Part shown: positions 10,738 to 21,926 of the stretch, in pieces
Position numbering within the stretch: the stretch's first letter is position 1
Layout of the letters: every line of letters starts with the position of its first letter
Assembly: GCA_965240325.2 (NCBI GenBank)
Contig: OZ251250.1
Coordinates: 868,001-932,000 of the forward strand
Reading direction: 5' to 3'
Length of the DNA: 64,000 nt
Source of the DNA: Rebecca billardiae RCC1528
Lineage: Eukaryota > Haptophyta
Notes under the pieces: generated by a model
Seen by the model: only the letters and a program-made list of their open reading frames with translations
What the model was told of the DNA's origin: nothing
The model's database searches: none
Made by a program: the position numbers and the translations under genes

Positions 10738-13050
10738 GGGCCATTCTGGACCCGGCGGAAAAATTTCCGCCGAGGGTATTCGGGGTAAAAGCCCGTTTTT
10801 TCTTGCCGACGGTTCGCGTACGAAACGACTTACAGGTCGCGAGATCGAACGCGAGCTCATAGGACGCGGACCGATGTCGCAACGGGGCTCGTCGCAGAAC
10901 GCCATCAGCCATCGCCCGTGCTGCAAGCGCCGCCCACGCACCGCCCGTAGACACCTGTCGCGATGGGCAGCGGCGAGGCGCACGGCGCGAGCCATGCGCG
11001 TGTGAGCGGGTCAAGGGCGTGCTTGCGCGCTGGGCGCTAGCGCTGGGCGAAGTGCTCGAGCACGGCGAGGACGGCAGCCAACTTGCAGATGTGGCACCAG
11101 GCACGGCTTTGCAGCAGCGTGCAGCGCTCCCACACCTGATCTCTGGCAAGGGCGGTAAGGGCTGTCAACTCCCAGTGGCGCCGAGTGGCGGAGGTTCTGG
11201 GCCCCTCAACTCGTGCGGCCTCGCGGCCCAGCGGCTAAGTCTCCTGGGGCGCCGCCCTGGAGGGCGCGTGGGGAAGCGCACGCCGCGTGCTCCTGCGGCC
11301 GCGGCAGCGGCCGCGGACACGGCGCGCGTGGTTGGTCGCCTGCTAGACAGCACGTAGTACCCTCTCACGCCGCGCGCCGCGCTTGCCGGCGCCCTCGCCG
11401 CGCCTCAGGCCAGCCGCGCACGCGCGCCGCACCAAGAGCCAGCCGTGGCCACGCGCCAGCCGCCGGCGCGCGCGCGGTGCGCGGTGCGGTCGGCGCGGGT
11501 CGGGCGCGCGCCCGGGGCGAGGCTCACGTATGATGGGCGCGCGTCATGCCGCCTCGCGCCAGATGATACGACCAACCACGCGCGCCGTGTCCGCGGCCGC
11601 TGCCGCGGCCGCAGGAGCACGCGGCGTGCGCACCCCACGCGCCCTCCAGGGCTGCGCCCCAGGAGACTTAGCCGCTGCGCCGCGAGGCCGCACGAGTTGA
11701 GGGGCGCCCAACCTCCGCCACTCGGCGCCACTCGGAGTTGACAGCCCTTACCGCCCTTGTCTCTGGCCAGGCCTTGTACGTACTCACTTCGCTCTTGCGC
11801 GCGCGAGTGACAAGAGCGCCTAGCTCAATGCACACTGGTGTCGGCATGAAAAGCGCGAGCACGTCCTCAGTGAGCTACTAGAGCACTGACAGTGGTCGGC
11901 ACGAGCGCATCTTGAATGGCGCCGGCGCGGTTGTGGGGGCGAATGTACGTTTGCTCACGTCCGGGCAAAGTCGCCAGCGCTGAGCCGCAGTCGCGGCCAA
12001 ACGCCGTTTGGCGTGAGACGTTGAGTAGATGAGCTGGCATGAGTGCACAGCATGACATTTTACAGCCTGAGGCTGAGAGTTGTCACGCGCGATCAGGGGT
12101 GGTGTAGATGTAAGCGCTGGCAACTTAGGCTCTGGACTGCTCTCCACCGCAAGACTCCTAATGAGCACCAATCGCGCTAGCCGCACGGCGAGTGCTCAAC
12201 GTACATGCCATCACAGGTAACAAACAAGGCGTGTCGCGCATTCGCCCCATCTGAGTCGCACGTCTGGCCTTGGGAGTGGCACGAAGGCCAGCACGCTGAT
12301 GCCCGTGCAGGGGGAGCACCAAGCGGCGTAGGCTTCTGAGTAGCGCGTGGATAACAAAAAGCCGGGGCACGTGGGCGCGCGCACTGGCACCGCGAACGGC
12401 ATCTGGCGACGCCGCAAGAAAAGGGTGAACATCATGCTCTCGTGCCGATTCACTCCTCGATGCCTCCGGATGCGCATGCACGTCACGATGACGGTAACGC
12501 GCGCGGGGGCAAAGCGCGGCGTATGCGCAATCAGAGCATTATGCCGTACCAGTGCGTACTTCAAGCCCTGATGCAGCGTCAGCGTACGCTGTCGCGTGCG
12601 GTCGCACATCTGCGCATTTGGCGCGGAGGCGCAAGAGCAGGAGCGTGCGCGCGCTTGGTGACCACGGAGGAAAGCGAATCGCAGCACATCGCTTGGTGTG
12701 GGGGAAGGTGGACCCGCGATCGCACCGTTCCCACCCGCGCGCTCCAGCTCACGGGGCAGCGGGGCGGGTGCGGCGGCGGGACACCATGATCGGCGCCGGC
12801 CGGGGCAGCCCAGTACCGCGGGGCGGGTTCCGACGACCCCCCAACTTCGGCTTCACAAAGGACAGGTCGCCAGATAGAGCTTACAATTTCCATAGTAGTA
12901 CATACGGCAAAAATCTCATCTGGGGGTCGAGTTGAGATTTTTTCCAAACGCTCGTTACTTTTTGCCGGCATAGCTATGCCGGCAAGAAAAAACGGGCTTT
13001 TACCCCGAATACCCTCGGCGGAAATTTTTCCGCCGGGTCCAGAATGGCCC
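10738..13050. mobile_element. 2.3-kb TIR transposon, PIF/Harbinger-like by its ends, no transposase recognised
   Basis: Terminal inverted repeats of 71 bp (10738-10808 and 12980-13050) are perfectly matched. They start GGGCCATTCTGGACCCGG and each contains the hairpin CGGCGGAAA/TTTCCGCCG. The element is flanked by the 3-bp duplication TAA (10735-10737 and 13051-13053). The uninterrupted target, GCATAAGTTTTC, is preserved in the first tandem copy at 9095-9106. A 3-bp TWA duplication with GGG-type ends is what PIF/Harbinger elements make. CACTA elements also duplicate 3 bp but have different ends. Internal ORFs (for example 12211-12687 minus) show no DDE motifs that I can recognise, so it is probably non-autonomous. 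Confidence 0.9.
11147..11759. repeat. Nested inverted repeat (about 192-bp arms) inside the transposon
   Basis: Arms 11147-11338 and 11569-11759 are reverse complements with scattered mismatches. They share cores such as CAAGGGCGGTAAGGGCTGTC and CGGACACGGCGCGCGTGGTT. The loop is 230 bp. The paired ORFs on opposite strands in this stretch are a by-product of the palindrome. Confidence 0.85.
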
Positions 13051-14650
13051 TAAGTTTTCATCAAGGTGTGAGGCTGTCTCACCTCGTCTTTGCCCACATA
13101 CGGCTTCAGCCCCGGCTGAAGCCGTTCTGAAGCGCGCAGAAGCGGGCTGCCGGACCGACTTAGTGAGCGCCCGGACCAGCGCCACGCGCGCGCGCCTGCA
13201 AGAGCGAAAAAAATGGCGGACCCCGGTTCCCGCCACCGCCGTGCCAGCGCCCGCCGCCCCTGGCCCGGCCCTGCATGCCCGCTCGTGGTCGCGCGCCCGC
13301 CCCGGCGTGGCCCGCTCGTGAGCTTGCGTGCCCGCTCGTTTGTCCCAGCTCCCGCCATCACCGCCGGCTCCCCGTCCCCGTCCCCGCGTAGCCGCTCTCG
13401 GCGCCGCCGCGCGGCCGCAGCCCGCCGAGCTGGTGCAGCACCTGGAGGCAGACCATCAGCAGCTTGAGGCAGACCGGGGCGTGCCTGGGCCGGGGCGTGT
13501 CTATGGGCCCTCGTGCGCCCTCGCCGGCGGCCGATTCCGGCCGTGAGTGCAGCCTGACACCGAGCAGCGTCGCACGGCTCGGCGCCGCCGCGCGCCAGCC
13601 GAGCTGAGCCACTGGGCGCGGCTGTGATCTCACCCGCGCTACCCTCACCACCGGCTTGAGCCGAGCCCTGCGGCGCGAAGGCGCAGAGGCTCCGCGCGCA
13701 CGCACGCGCAAACCGCTGCTAGTATTGAAACCAGCCCTCGCGCGCCCTTGTCAGCGGCCAATTGTGGCCGCGAGCCAGCAGTGTCGCAGCCGCGCAGCAA
13801 TAGCATGCGGTCGCCTGGCCCGCCGGCACTCGACAGCCCTGGGCGCGGCTGTGATGTCACACGCGCTACCACCACCACCGCGGGCGGGCTAGCCCTCCTC
13901 ACACACCCGCTACTAGGATCAGTCCACGCAGCCGACTGTAGCCGCGAGCCAGCGAGAAGTGGCATCGCAGCCGCGCAGCCGCGCCGCGCACGGTCTGCCC
14001 GCCAACAGCCTGGGCGTGGCTGGATCTCACCCGCGCTACCACTACCGTGGCCCGGTTGTCCGCTGAGTCTTCGACGTCGCGGGCGCGCAGGCAGCTTCTG
14101 ATGGCATCCGAGTTGGAAGGGGCTCTGCCGCTCGCCTCAGCATCGCGCTCGCACCGCCCCACCTCGTCCGCTTGCTGCCGGAACCTTACAGCCTCAGCAG
14201 GGACTGGATGCGCTTGCGCCCGAGCACGTAACCATGCTGAGCATGGTCCAATCCGCGAGAGGCGTATCGGAACAAGACATCATCTTCGCGCTCCTCATCA
14301 TCATGCCAGCTGTCTCGCGTTCGTGTCTTCGTGGAAGATGGCGAACTCGCAGCCGAGCCGGCGCAGCCCGGTATTCGGTTGGCGCCACCGCCGCGCCGCC
14401 GTTGCGCCAGCTGCCGCGCGGCTCCTGGTCAGCGGGGCGGACAGGGTCAGGTGTCTTCTACGCGGAGGCAGAGACTCCACCATCCGCATCGGCCGCTCTC
14501 GCGCCTCGCATGAAGGCGTAGACGGCGGGGATCGTTGCTCGCGCGGCCTGCGCGATCCGCTGCCCTGCGGCAGAACCGGCTTCGTGCCGCTTCGACCGGC
14601 TTCGTGTTTTAAATATGCAGGCTTCAGACGAGAGAAAAATACCGTCCCTG
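13051..14650. repeat. Tandem duplication copy 2, continuation after the transposon
   Basis: This stretch is 3,953 bp downstream of, and essentially identical to, 9098-10697. Together with 10698-10737 it makes the second unit of the tandem pair. After 14650 the similarity ends abruptly. Confidence 0.9.
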
Positions 14651-14786
14651 ATTCGTCTGTCGAAGTACTGAATGGAGTTCAATGGAGGATGTCGGAGCGC
14701 GTTGGCCGCGGGTGAGGGAGTCCGGAGTCGTCGTATCCGATGCTGAGCACATGGTCACTGAGGTAGTAGGCGCCCGGGGATGCCGC

Positions 14787-15120
14787 TTATTTGCAGTCGT
14801 CGTCGGCCTTGGTCATCATGTAGTTGCCCGCGTCGTCGACCGAGGCTGAGTTCAAGTTGATGCCGTAGTGCAGGTAGTGGGTGTGGTCGCCCGGGCCGGT
14901 GTGCGCGGCCTAGTGGCCTTGCCGAGTTGAGGGAGTAGTCGCCCTTGCCGTTGAGGAAGTCGTCGTCCTTGCCGTTGAGGAAGTCGTCGCCCTGGCCGCA
15001 GAGGAAGTCGTCGCCCTTGCCGTTGAGGATGTCGTCGCCCTGGCCGCTGAGGATCAGGATGCCTGCCCTGCCCGGCTGGGCGCACCTGGCGCGCCAGCGC
15101 CGCGCGCGGCTCTAGGCCAG
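14787..15120 (-). pseudogene. Fragment with RTX-type calcium-binding nonapeptide repeats, frame broken
   Basis: On the minus strand, 15062 down to about 14930 encodes consecutive nine-residue units of the form GQGDDILN, GKGDDFLC, GQGDDFLN and GKGDYSLN. This is the GGxGxDxLx pattern that binds calcium in beta-rolls of secreted proteins. At the DNA level it is a 27-bp minisatellite. A different reading frame further along (about 14889 to 14787) ends in an open tail with a stop, so the frame changes in between. I found no start, catalytic domain or complete gene. RTX repeats occur in many secreted enzymes, adhesins and some toxins, and nothing here tells which. It is most likely a relic. Confidence 0.45.
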
Positions 15121-17839
15121 CGACAACGGCGCGGCAGCAGCCAGAGCACGGGGGGCGGCGCCGGGGGGGTCGGTGCGGGCCTGCTTGGGCGGCTTGGCGG
15201 ACCGCCGTTTGCTTTTCAAAATGAATATCGTCATTGACCACGTACCTTTCACGGACGCGGGACGACGTTCAACGGCCAACGCCCGCCATGCCGGCTCGGC
15301 GCACGCATGCGACGCGCAAATCGCCATCGCCATCACTTTTGGGCGGCTGTGGTCGCAGAGCTGACTGCAGTAGCCAGCACAGCAGGTGCGCAGAATAGTA
15401 GCGCTAGTGCGTGGCACCAACGTTGGCCGGATGGAGGTAGACACCCGCACGCTCGCGCCCGCACGTTGCTGCGTTGGGGGTGGGCTCAATCAAGCGCCAC
15501 ACGAAGCGCAAAGAAGCATCAAGAGGCACGAACCTCCGACAGCCTGCGCCTGCCTGCCTCAGCCAGTGGACTGACGCTCATGGCTCCCTCGCGGCGCCCA
15601 CGTGGTGACCTGGTCACCGCGTGCGCGGCTGCAGTCACATTCAGGGGGCCGCTTGACCGTGCCCAACGTCAACAGCCAGGACGAACTCGATGTCGACAGT
15701 AGAGAACTGCACGTCGACGCGGCTCTCGACGCGCCCGCCGCGGCTGATCGCGAACGCAACCTCCCAGCATTTTGCCACGACGGTCGCCCGAGGACCGGCG
15801 CGATGCCGGACAGCGCCACTCGAAGTTAGCCAGTCACGGTTCGTCTCCCAGTCAGTAACTAATGAGCGTCTGAAACGAGCGATGAATCAGACGGACCATG
15901 CAACTGTGGAACCGGGTGGGCGCCACAGCCAAGTGGCCTTCATCAAGATTACACGGCAACAATATTTCTGAAGGCCTGTCACTACAGTAGTCGTCGACGT
16001 CGGAGCGGTCGGACACAGCCCGTCGACCGGTGCTACTGTACCGGACATTCCGGACTCGCCGCATACTCGACATCAGTGGGCAGTGGAAGTCGTGCGGCTC
16101 GGGCTCAGCAATTCTGCTCAGACTACGAGGAACGAACTGCACTCGTGTACTCTACTGCTGTTCACCCGCTGACTAAGCTGCAGATTTAGTCAGGTCAGCT
16201 GATGAGCCTCACTGCAGCAGGCGACTTTCACAGGTGCCGGTCGTGGCACCAAGTCAGCCCGGACACAGTGCATGCAGCTGCGCCTCGAGGCGAGATGCCA
16301 GATGGGCACCAAGGCGCGTCACAGCGCCCGTCGCGTGCGCTTGACTGCGGCGACTGAGATGGCTGGAGCGGCGGTGTGGTGCGCGCATCTGCTCAGGCCT
16401 CAGTGCACACGCGTAACGGAAGTGACCGCTTCGGTGCGGCAGACATGTGCCGCCTCGGGCCCTCCTCCGCCTGCTAGCGCGGCTCGACTGCAACCGTCGC
16501 CAAAGCCAATCGTTGCCTACTGAGTCCTCGTCTGCCCGCGACACGCGCTTGAATGGCGCCTTGACCGCGCACGCCGATGGGAAGTCCATACACTGCCCCC
16601 CTCTCCAGATCTTAAGCGTGCGCCGCTGGCTCCTGCAGCGTACCATGTGCGATGAACCGGTGGCGTAGGCGCCTCACCGGCCTGTTCTCGAAACGCGCAT
16701 CAACTCGGCAAGTGAGCACGGGCGCACAAGACGCCGGGAAGCCGAGACATGAGCGCCGGAAGAGGCGGTTCCGAGCTGGCGCGCCGCTGCACCGAGCCCT
16801 CACCCGCGCACGCGCACGACCAGAGCGAAGCTGCCCGCGGCGGCCGGCCATTTCCTTTCGTCAATAAAGAATGTCTTCGCTGAGTCAGTGGGCCGGCCCC
16901 ACGCGGAGCTTGGCGTGCTGGGGCTGGGATGGGTGGGTCATCCGACTATCATCATCGTCCGCGGCGCGGCCGGGCCGTCCGAGCAGTGCGCATCCCGAGA
17001 TTCCCCGCGGCTCGCGCGCATCTCATCACGCGACTGCCACTACAAGAGGTCGTAGTCTGATTCTTGTCAAGCAGATTCTTCCTTTCTCTATTAATCTGAC
17101 GCACCATCACTACTTATAGTCAATCTTCAGGCGGCCAAGCTGAATATCGAAGCGAATGCGCTTCGTGGATACCCAGTCTTCCCCTCGTCGTATAAATTAC
17201 CAACCTACCGTAGATTTGAAGCCACAGTATCAAATGGGTAAATTGCGCATATGAGGACCGACCAAAATTCCATATTCGTGGGCCACGTAACGTTTCTAGC
17301 AGCCCTTGCAGCCATGAACCCATGAAGCGGTTTCGGGCCTTCCCTATCCGCCCACCGGCGCAGGCGCGACTATTAATCCCGAGCCAGGGCACCCGCCTTC
17401 CGGACTCTCGGACGAGCGCTCGCCACTAATCAAACTTGGTCTGCGCCTACCCCCGGCGCGGCGCGGCATAGCACAAAGGGGGGCGCGCCTGACTGCTTTT
17501 CGCCTAAGCAGATGCGCCCCCCATCGCCACGCCCCCGACCAGCGCCACGCCGTGCGCAGCTAAGGGGCGGCTGCTTGAGCAGTGCGCAGCGCAGCGGGCC
17601 GGCGACGAGGCCGAGGTGAGCACCGCTGGTGCGGGCGCTCGGGATCGGCGCGTGGGCAGCGTGGCCGTGCGATTCGAACCGCTCGACAGCATTCGCGCCG
17701 CCTGTGCGCCCCTGCAACGGCTCGCTGTCTGACGCGCGCCGCCGCGACCGCCCGCGCCCACGCCGCCCATTGCCCGTGCGCGCCGGCTGCGCCCCTGCTT
17801 GGGTGCTGGGGTCCGTCCGGGCGCAGCTCAGCGGCCGCG
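15121..17839. other. Gene-poor stretch with decayed sequence
   Basis: No intact gene was recognised. The minus-strand region about 15790-15650 has a short coding-like reading (VVAKCWEVAFAISRGG) that may belong to the same relic as the RTX repeats. Around 17040-17440 the sequence is lower in GC than its surroundings and gives only short ORFs. The end of the stretch should hold the promoter of the surface-protein gene at 17840. Confidence 0.35.
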
Positions 17840-19519
17840 ATGGTTCCGAAGGGTCTCGTCGGTCTCGCGCTCGCGCTCGCGCCCGCCGCGGTGTTCGGCG
17901 CGGCGCTCATCGACAACTGCGTGAACGTGCCTCCGGTGTATATGCAGCTCGACTGCGACAACGTGGTCAACACCATCCCGCACGACGCGCAGAACTTCAC
18001 GGTGAACATCCCAGGCGGCGACGGTGACCCGGATATCATGTTCAACTTCACGAACACCAAGCCGTTCAACCTCTGGGTCACCGTCAACACGAACGACGGC
18101 GTCATCGACCGTACGCGCACGCCCGCCCAGCGCGGCGCGCGGCGCGCGGCGCGCGTGCGCCACGCCCGCGCCCGCGCCCGCGCTCGTGCCGTACCGCGTG
18201 CACATGTCTGACGCCCGACGGTGATGGGTGTGGGCGTCGTCGCCGCCGCCCGCCGCCCGCCGGCGCGCGCGCGCAGTGGACAACGAGGCAGAGACCATCC
18301 ACATGTGGCGCGGCAACGACCCCTCGTGCGACCCGAGCACGGGTATCCAGCCAGCGGGCGGCGTCAGCACGGCCACGTTCAACCAGCTGTTCACGGGCAT
18401 GAACTGCTTCGGCCGGTCGATGTCGGGCGGCACGGAGGCGTTCTCGGCGGGGCAGCTGGAGGAGGTGCTGCCGGGCGAGGTCATCTACATCGCCGTCAAG
18501 CTCAAGGACTTCGACCAGGGCGGCTTCGACGTCTCGCCCTCGGCGGACGGTTTCGTGCTGAGCATCTGCTGCCAGGACCCGTCGAAGGACACGCTCCCCG
18601 CCGTGCCCACCTTCATCGGGTACATTCCCGGCAACCCGGCGTATGCGGTCCCGCCATTTATCAGCGACGCGTGCGAGGCGTTCTTCACGAGCAGCAGGGA
18701 GGGTAACGACGCGAAGTGCATCACACCCAGGTCGCCGCCCTCACCGCCGCCCTCGCCGCCGCCGTTCCCGCCGCCGCCGCCGCCCTCGCCGCCGCCCTCG
18801 CCGCCGCCCTCGCCCCTTCCCCAGCCGCCGCCCTCGCCGCCGCCGCCGCCGCCTCCCACGCCGCCGCCCTCGCCGCCGCCGCCGCCGCCCCCCTCGCCGC
18901 CCCCCTCGCCGCCGCCGCCGCCGCCTCCCACGCCGCCGCCCTCGCCGCCGCCGCCGCCGCCTCCCATGCCGCCGCCCTCGCCGCCGCCCTCGCCGCCGCC
19001 GCCACCGCCGCCCGCTCCGCCGCCCTCGCCGCCGCCGTTCCCGCCGCCCAACCGCGACGACTGCTACACCTGGTGGTGCATCGTCATCGTGCGCGCCGCC
19101 GCGCGGCCGCGCGCTCGCCCCCGCGGCGCGCGCGGCGCACCGCGCGCACACCGCGCGCGCGCCACACCCCACGCGCCTCACCCAAACCGCCCCCACCCCC
19201 GGCGCGCCACCCCGCGCCCGCTGCGTCGGATGCCGGCGCGCAGGGAGCCTCCCTCCAGGCGGGCATGCAGTCCGTGTGCTGGTTCGCCGGCAACTGCCCC
19301 AACCCGGACTTCAAGGCGACGCCTGTGCTGCGCAACATCGGCGGCCGCAACTGGCGTAGCCTCTCCGAGCAGGAGCAGTCGCTCACGCTCTTTGGCGGCG
19401 CGGCGACTCTCGCGGCCCTCACGGCGTTCGTCGCCCTCGCCGCATACGCCGCCGTCGTCGTCCGGCGCCGGCAGCGTCTCAGCAAGCAGCGCGAGCAAGA
19501 AGTGCTGCTGAGCCGCTGA
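17840..19519 (+). CDS. Secreted/type I membrane protein with SPPP proline-rich region (cell-surface HRGP-like)
   Basis: Three exons: 17840-18110, 18277-19088 and 19244-19519. The introns are 18111-18276 (phase 1) and 19089-19243 (phase 0). The start gives a clear signal peptide (MVPKGLVGLALALAPAAVFG). An N-terminal, cysteine-containing globular part of about 290 residues follows (LDCDNVV, NPGPAYAV-like stretches, NDAKC). Next comes a (SPPPSPPP)n / (TPPPSPPPPPPP)n tract, typical of algal hydroxyproline-rich glycoproteins, and then a short Cys region. The last exon has one membrane helix (LAALTAFVALAAYAAVVV) followed by RRRQR and a short tail. A role in cell covering or adhesion is inferred. 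No enzymatic motif was seen. It is convergent with the next gene. Confidence 0.75.
18728..19052 (+). repeat. Pro-rich coding minisatellite (CCGCCGCCCTCG-type)
   Basis: Repeated CCGCCGCCCTCGCCG units encode the SPPP tract of the surface protein. Unit boundaries shift between SPPP, SPPPPPPP and TPPP forms, so length is probably variable. Confidence 0.85.
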
Positions 19520-20238
19520 GTGTGAGCGGCGACCGGTCTGCCGCGGCCGTTCTTCAGCGTTTGCAGCGGCAATCGTCGTTTCCACTCGCGGCTCCGGCGC
19601 GCTGCACGCGTGCGCCGCATGCTGCGCCCGCCGACGAGACGACGAAGGCGTGCGGCGCCGTGTGGCCGCGATTCTATACGACCATCATATCATCGTCATC
19701 ATCTGCTTGACGCGCATTGGAGCGGGACCTGTGGCGCCGCCTTACTAGTTACTGAGTTGTACTCAGATCGTGCTCAGTGTAGTCCAGCAGTGACGAATAT
19801 ATCACAGTGATGTCAAGTGATCATCATCAGCGTACTGCGTAGCTTAGACTCCTGCGGCTGCTCATGCTGCCAGCCTGCCAGTGCGGAGTCAGGAGTCGCG
19901 GCCGCCGGGCGACGGCGTCAGGCGAGTGCGGCGGCTCCGCGGGCCGCACCGCGCGGGGGCGGCCCGAGCCGAGTGCCGACGGCGGACGGACTAATGCGTC
20001 GCGTCATCATTCATTCATAGAATCATCGATGGGCGCGGAGTAGGATATGCGACCACGACCAGGGCGCAGCTGACGACCGTTCTTCAGCACCTGCCAGGGT
20101 TCGGTCCCGCGATCACGCAGGGCCCCACGGCCCACACGGCCACGCGGCGCCGGTTACCCGGCGTCGGCGAGCAAACCGCCGCCGCATCATCGCCCGCGGG
20201 GCAGCCCCGGCGCACTGCGCCCACCGGCCGAGCGCGTC
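19520..20238. other. Intergenic between convergent genes
   Basis: This is a 3'-to-3' spacer. It contains lower-GC patches (about 19670-19850, 20000-20050). No gene or structural RNA was recognised. Confidence 0.45.
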
Positions 20239-21330
20239 TCAGAGGATGTGCCGCGACGGCCCGCTCTGCGCCAACACGGCGCCCGAGAAGGCCGTCCGCC
20301 CGGCGAGCAGCAGCGACTCCTTGTGCCGCGTGAAGTGCGAGGCCTTGCGCCCGTGGTAGGGCTCGCGCGCGGGCGGCGGCGCGCCCGGCGCGCGCTCGGC
20401 CGAGGGCGCGCGCTCGGGCACGGCGTCGTAGCCGTCGTGCAGCGCGCTCCAGCGCCAGCCGATGCACTGCGACTCGGTCACCGGCTGCGTGTGCTTCTGC
20501 GCCGGGTCGCGCTCGAGCGCGTGCTTGCCCACGTCGCTGCGCAGCAGCTCGGCGGACGCGTAGCTCCGGCCCACGCCCGGCATCGGCTTGAACGTGTCGA
20601 CGGACTGGATGAAGTGCTGCTCGGTCTTGCGCGACATGGGCACGGGGTCGATCCCGTCGGGCCGCGTCACGCCGAGCTCCGAGGTCGAGCGCCCCCGCGC
20701 CGCGCGCTCCGCCGCGCTCGGGAACGTCGGGATCGGCTCGAGCGTCACGACGGAGTAAGTGTGGTCTGAGACGACGGCGCGCGCCGGCCGCGCGCCGACG
20801 AGGTCGCGCTCGACGAAGTGGCGCTTCGAGGCGGAGAGCCACTTGTCCGCCTCGTCGAGCTGCGGGTCCGACGCGTACGGCAGCGGCCGCCCGTGGTAGT
20901 TCGAGTGGCTCGCCGCCGCCACGCGCGCCTGCGACAGGTCGTTGGTGAGGAACTGACTTCTGCTCGTCGTCTCGTATCGGCCCGGGCCGTCGGCGCCGTC
21001 GTCGAGCGCGTACGGGAGCGGGCGGCCGTGGCGGCTCCAGGCGACGGGCTGGCCGATCCGCGCCTCCGTCACGTCGCGCGACACGAACTGCGCCGCGCTC
21101 GTCGTCACGAAGCGGTCGAGCGCGTCCTGCGGTCGCAGCGCGTCATGCGAGTACGGCAGAGGCCGCTCGGCGGGCTTGACGCGCGGGACGTACGCGGCGG
21201 CGAGGTCGCGCTCGGTGTAGTCGTGCCGGTTCGTCGAGACGAAGTTGCCCGCGCCGTTGGCCTCATCGTCCAGACCGAACGGGGCGGGCGCGCGCGCGCC
21301 CGGCGCACGGGGCAGGGCAGCCTGCGCCAT
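20239..21330 (-). CDS. Repeat protein of likely flagellar/axonemal type
   Basis: I take the ATG at 21330 (363 residues, starting MAQAALPRAPG). The 59 residues that extend the ORF upstream read like untranslated sequence. The protein has at least three spaced repeats of the kind HGRPLPYALDDGADGPGRYE followed by TTSRSQFLTNDLSQARV, with related copies (RPLPYSHDALRPQDALDRFVT, HGRPLPYASDPQLDEADKW). Further on are FIQSVDTFKPMPGVGRSYAS and a basic C-terminus. This spacing of short Pro/Gly motifs with Y/F and R resembles microtubule-inner or other ciliary proteins, but I cannot name the family. The flagellar role is an inference, helped by another axonemal-type gene 5 kb away. Confidence 0.55.
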   Translation of the reverse strand: MAQAALPRAPGARAPAPFGLDDEANGAGNFVSTNRHDYTERDLAAAYVPRVKPAERPLPYSHDALRPQDALDRFVTTSAAQFVSRDVTEARIGQPVAWSRHGRPLPYALDDGADGPGRYETTSRSQFLTNDLSQARVAAASHSNYHGRPLPYASDPQLDEADKWLSASKRHFVERDLVGARPARAVVSDHTYSVVTLEPIPTFPSAAERAARGRSTSELGVTRPDGIDPVPMSRKTEQHFIQSVDTFKPMPGVGRSYASAELLRSDVGKHALERDPAQKHTQPVTESQCIGWRWSALHDGYDAVPERAPSAERAPGAPPPAREPYHGRKASHFTRHKESLLLAGRTAFSGAVLAQSGPSRHIL

Positions 21331-21926
21331 CGCAACGGGGGCTGCTTGTGCTGGAGGCGGGCGTCTCGGCTGAAACCGATTATGTGGGTTCCGCCAAGGG
21401 CGTTCCGCCTTGGTTCCGCAACCCAAGCAAGCCCGTGAAACGACCACCCTGAACCGGGCTGAACCCGAAACCGTTTTAGGCGGCGGCTTTTCAGCACTTG
21501 TAGCCAAGTGACACCGCGGCTACACCTGCTAGCTAGCTAGAAGACTGTCGGACATCCCTCAGGCGGGTGGAAGCTGTGGAACCGCCTCCGGGCCGTGACC
21601 GAAACGGGTGACGACCTACTTATATCGCCGCGATATTCCTCAGCAGCGCCCGGTAACTCGCCCGACTGGCGACGGCGGTGCGCCGCGGCGGTGCTCACGG
21701 ACCGCGCCCGCGCCGCCGCGGCCGCCGTCGCCGTCGGCCGTACTTGTACGAATCTACGCGGCCAGCGTGCCTTCGGCTCTTCTTTCTCGGACGACCGTCT
21801 TCAACTTGATCCTTGTCATCTCCGCCAAGCGCCATCTCCGTCAGTGCAGCGGTCCGGACCGGAGACGGCCAAGCCACTCGGTCGGTCGGCGCCCGGGCGG
21901 AGAGCTCCGCCGCCGCGCCGCCGCGC

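Noticed and set aside
11019-12971. Transposase within the TAA-flanked transposon
   Set aside because: Checked the longest frames on both strands; none shows a recognisable DDE or helix-turn-helix pattern.
9061-14650. LTR retrotransposon: two long direct repeats around an interior
   Set aside because: The interior is a TIR element with its own target duplication and no polymerase or integrase; the repeats are a tandem duplication split by insertion.
10094-14715. Duplicated ORFs of about 200 residues in the tandem units
   Set aside because: Present only because the DNA is duplicated; no motif, and competing frames on both strands.
17655-17740. tRNA-like T-arm (GGTTCGAATC on the minus strand)
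   Set aside because: No matching acceptor stem or anticodon arm at the right distance; T-stem pairing is poor.
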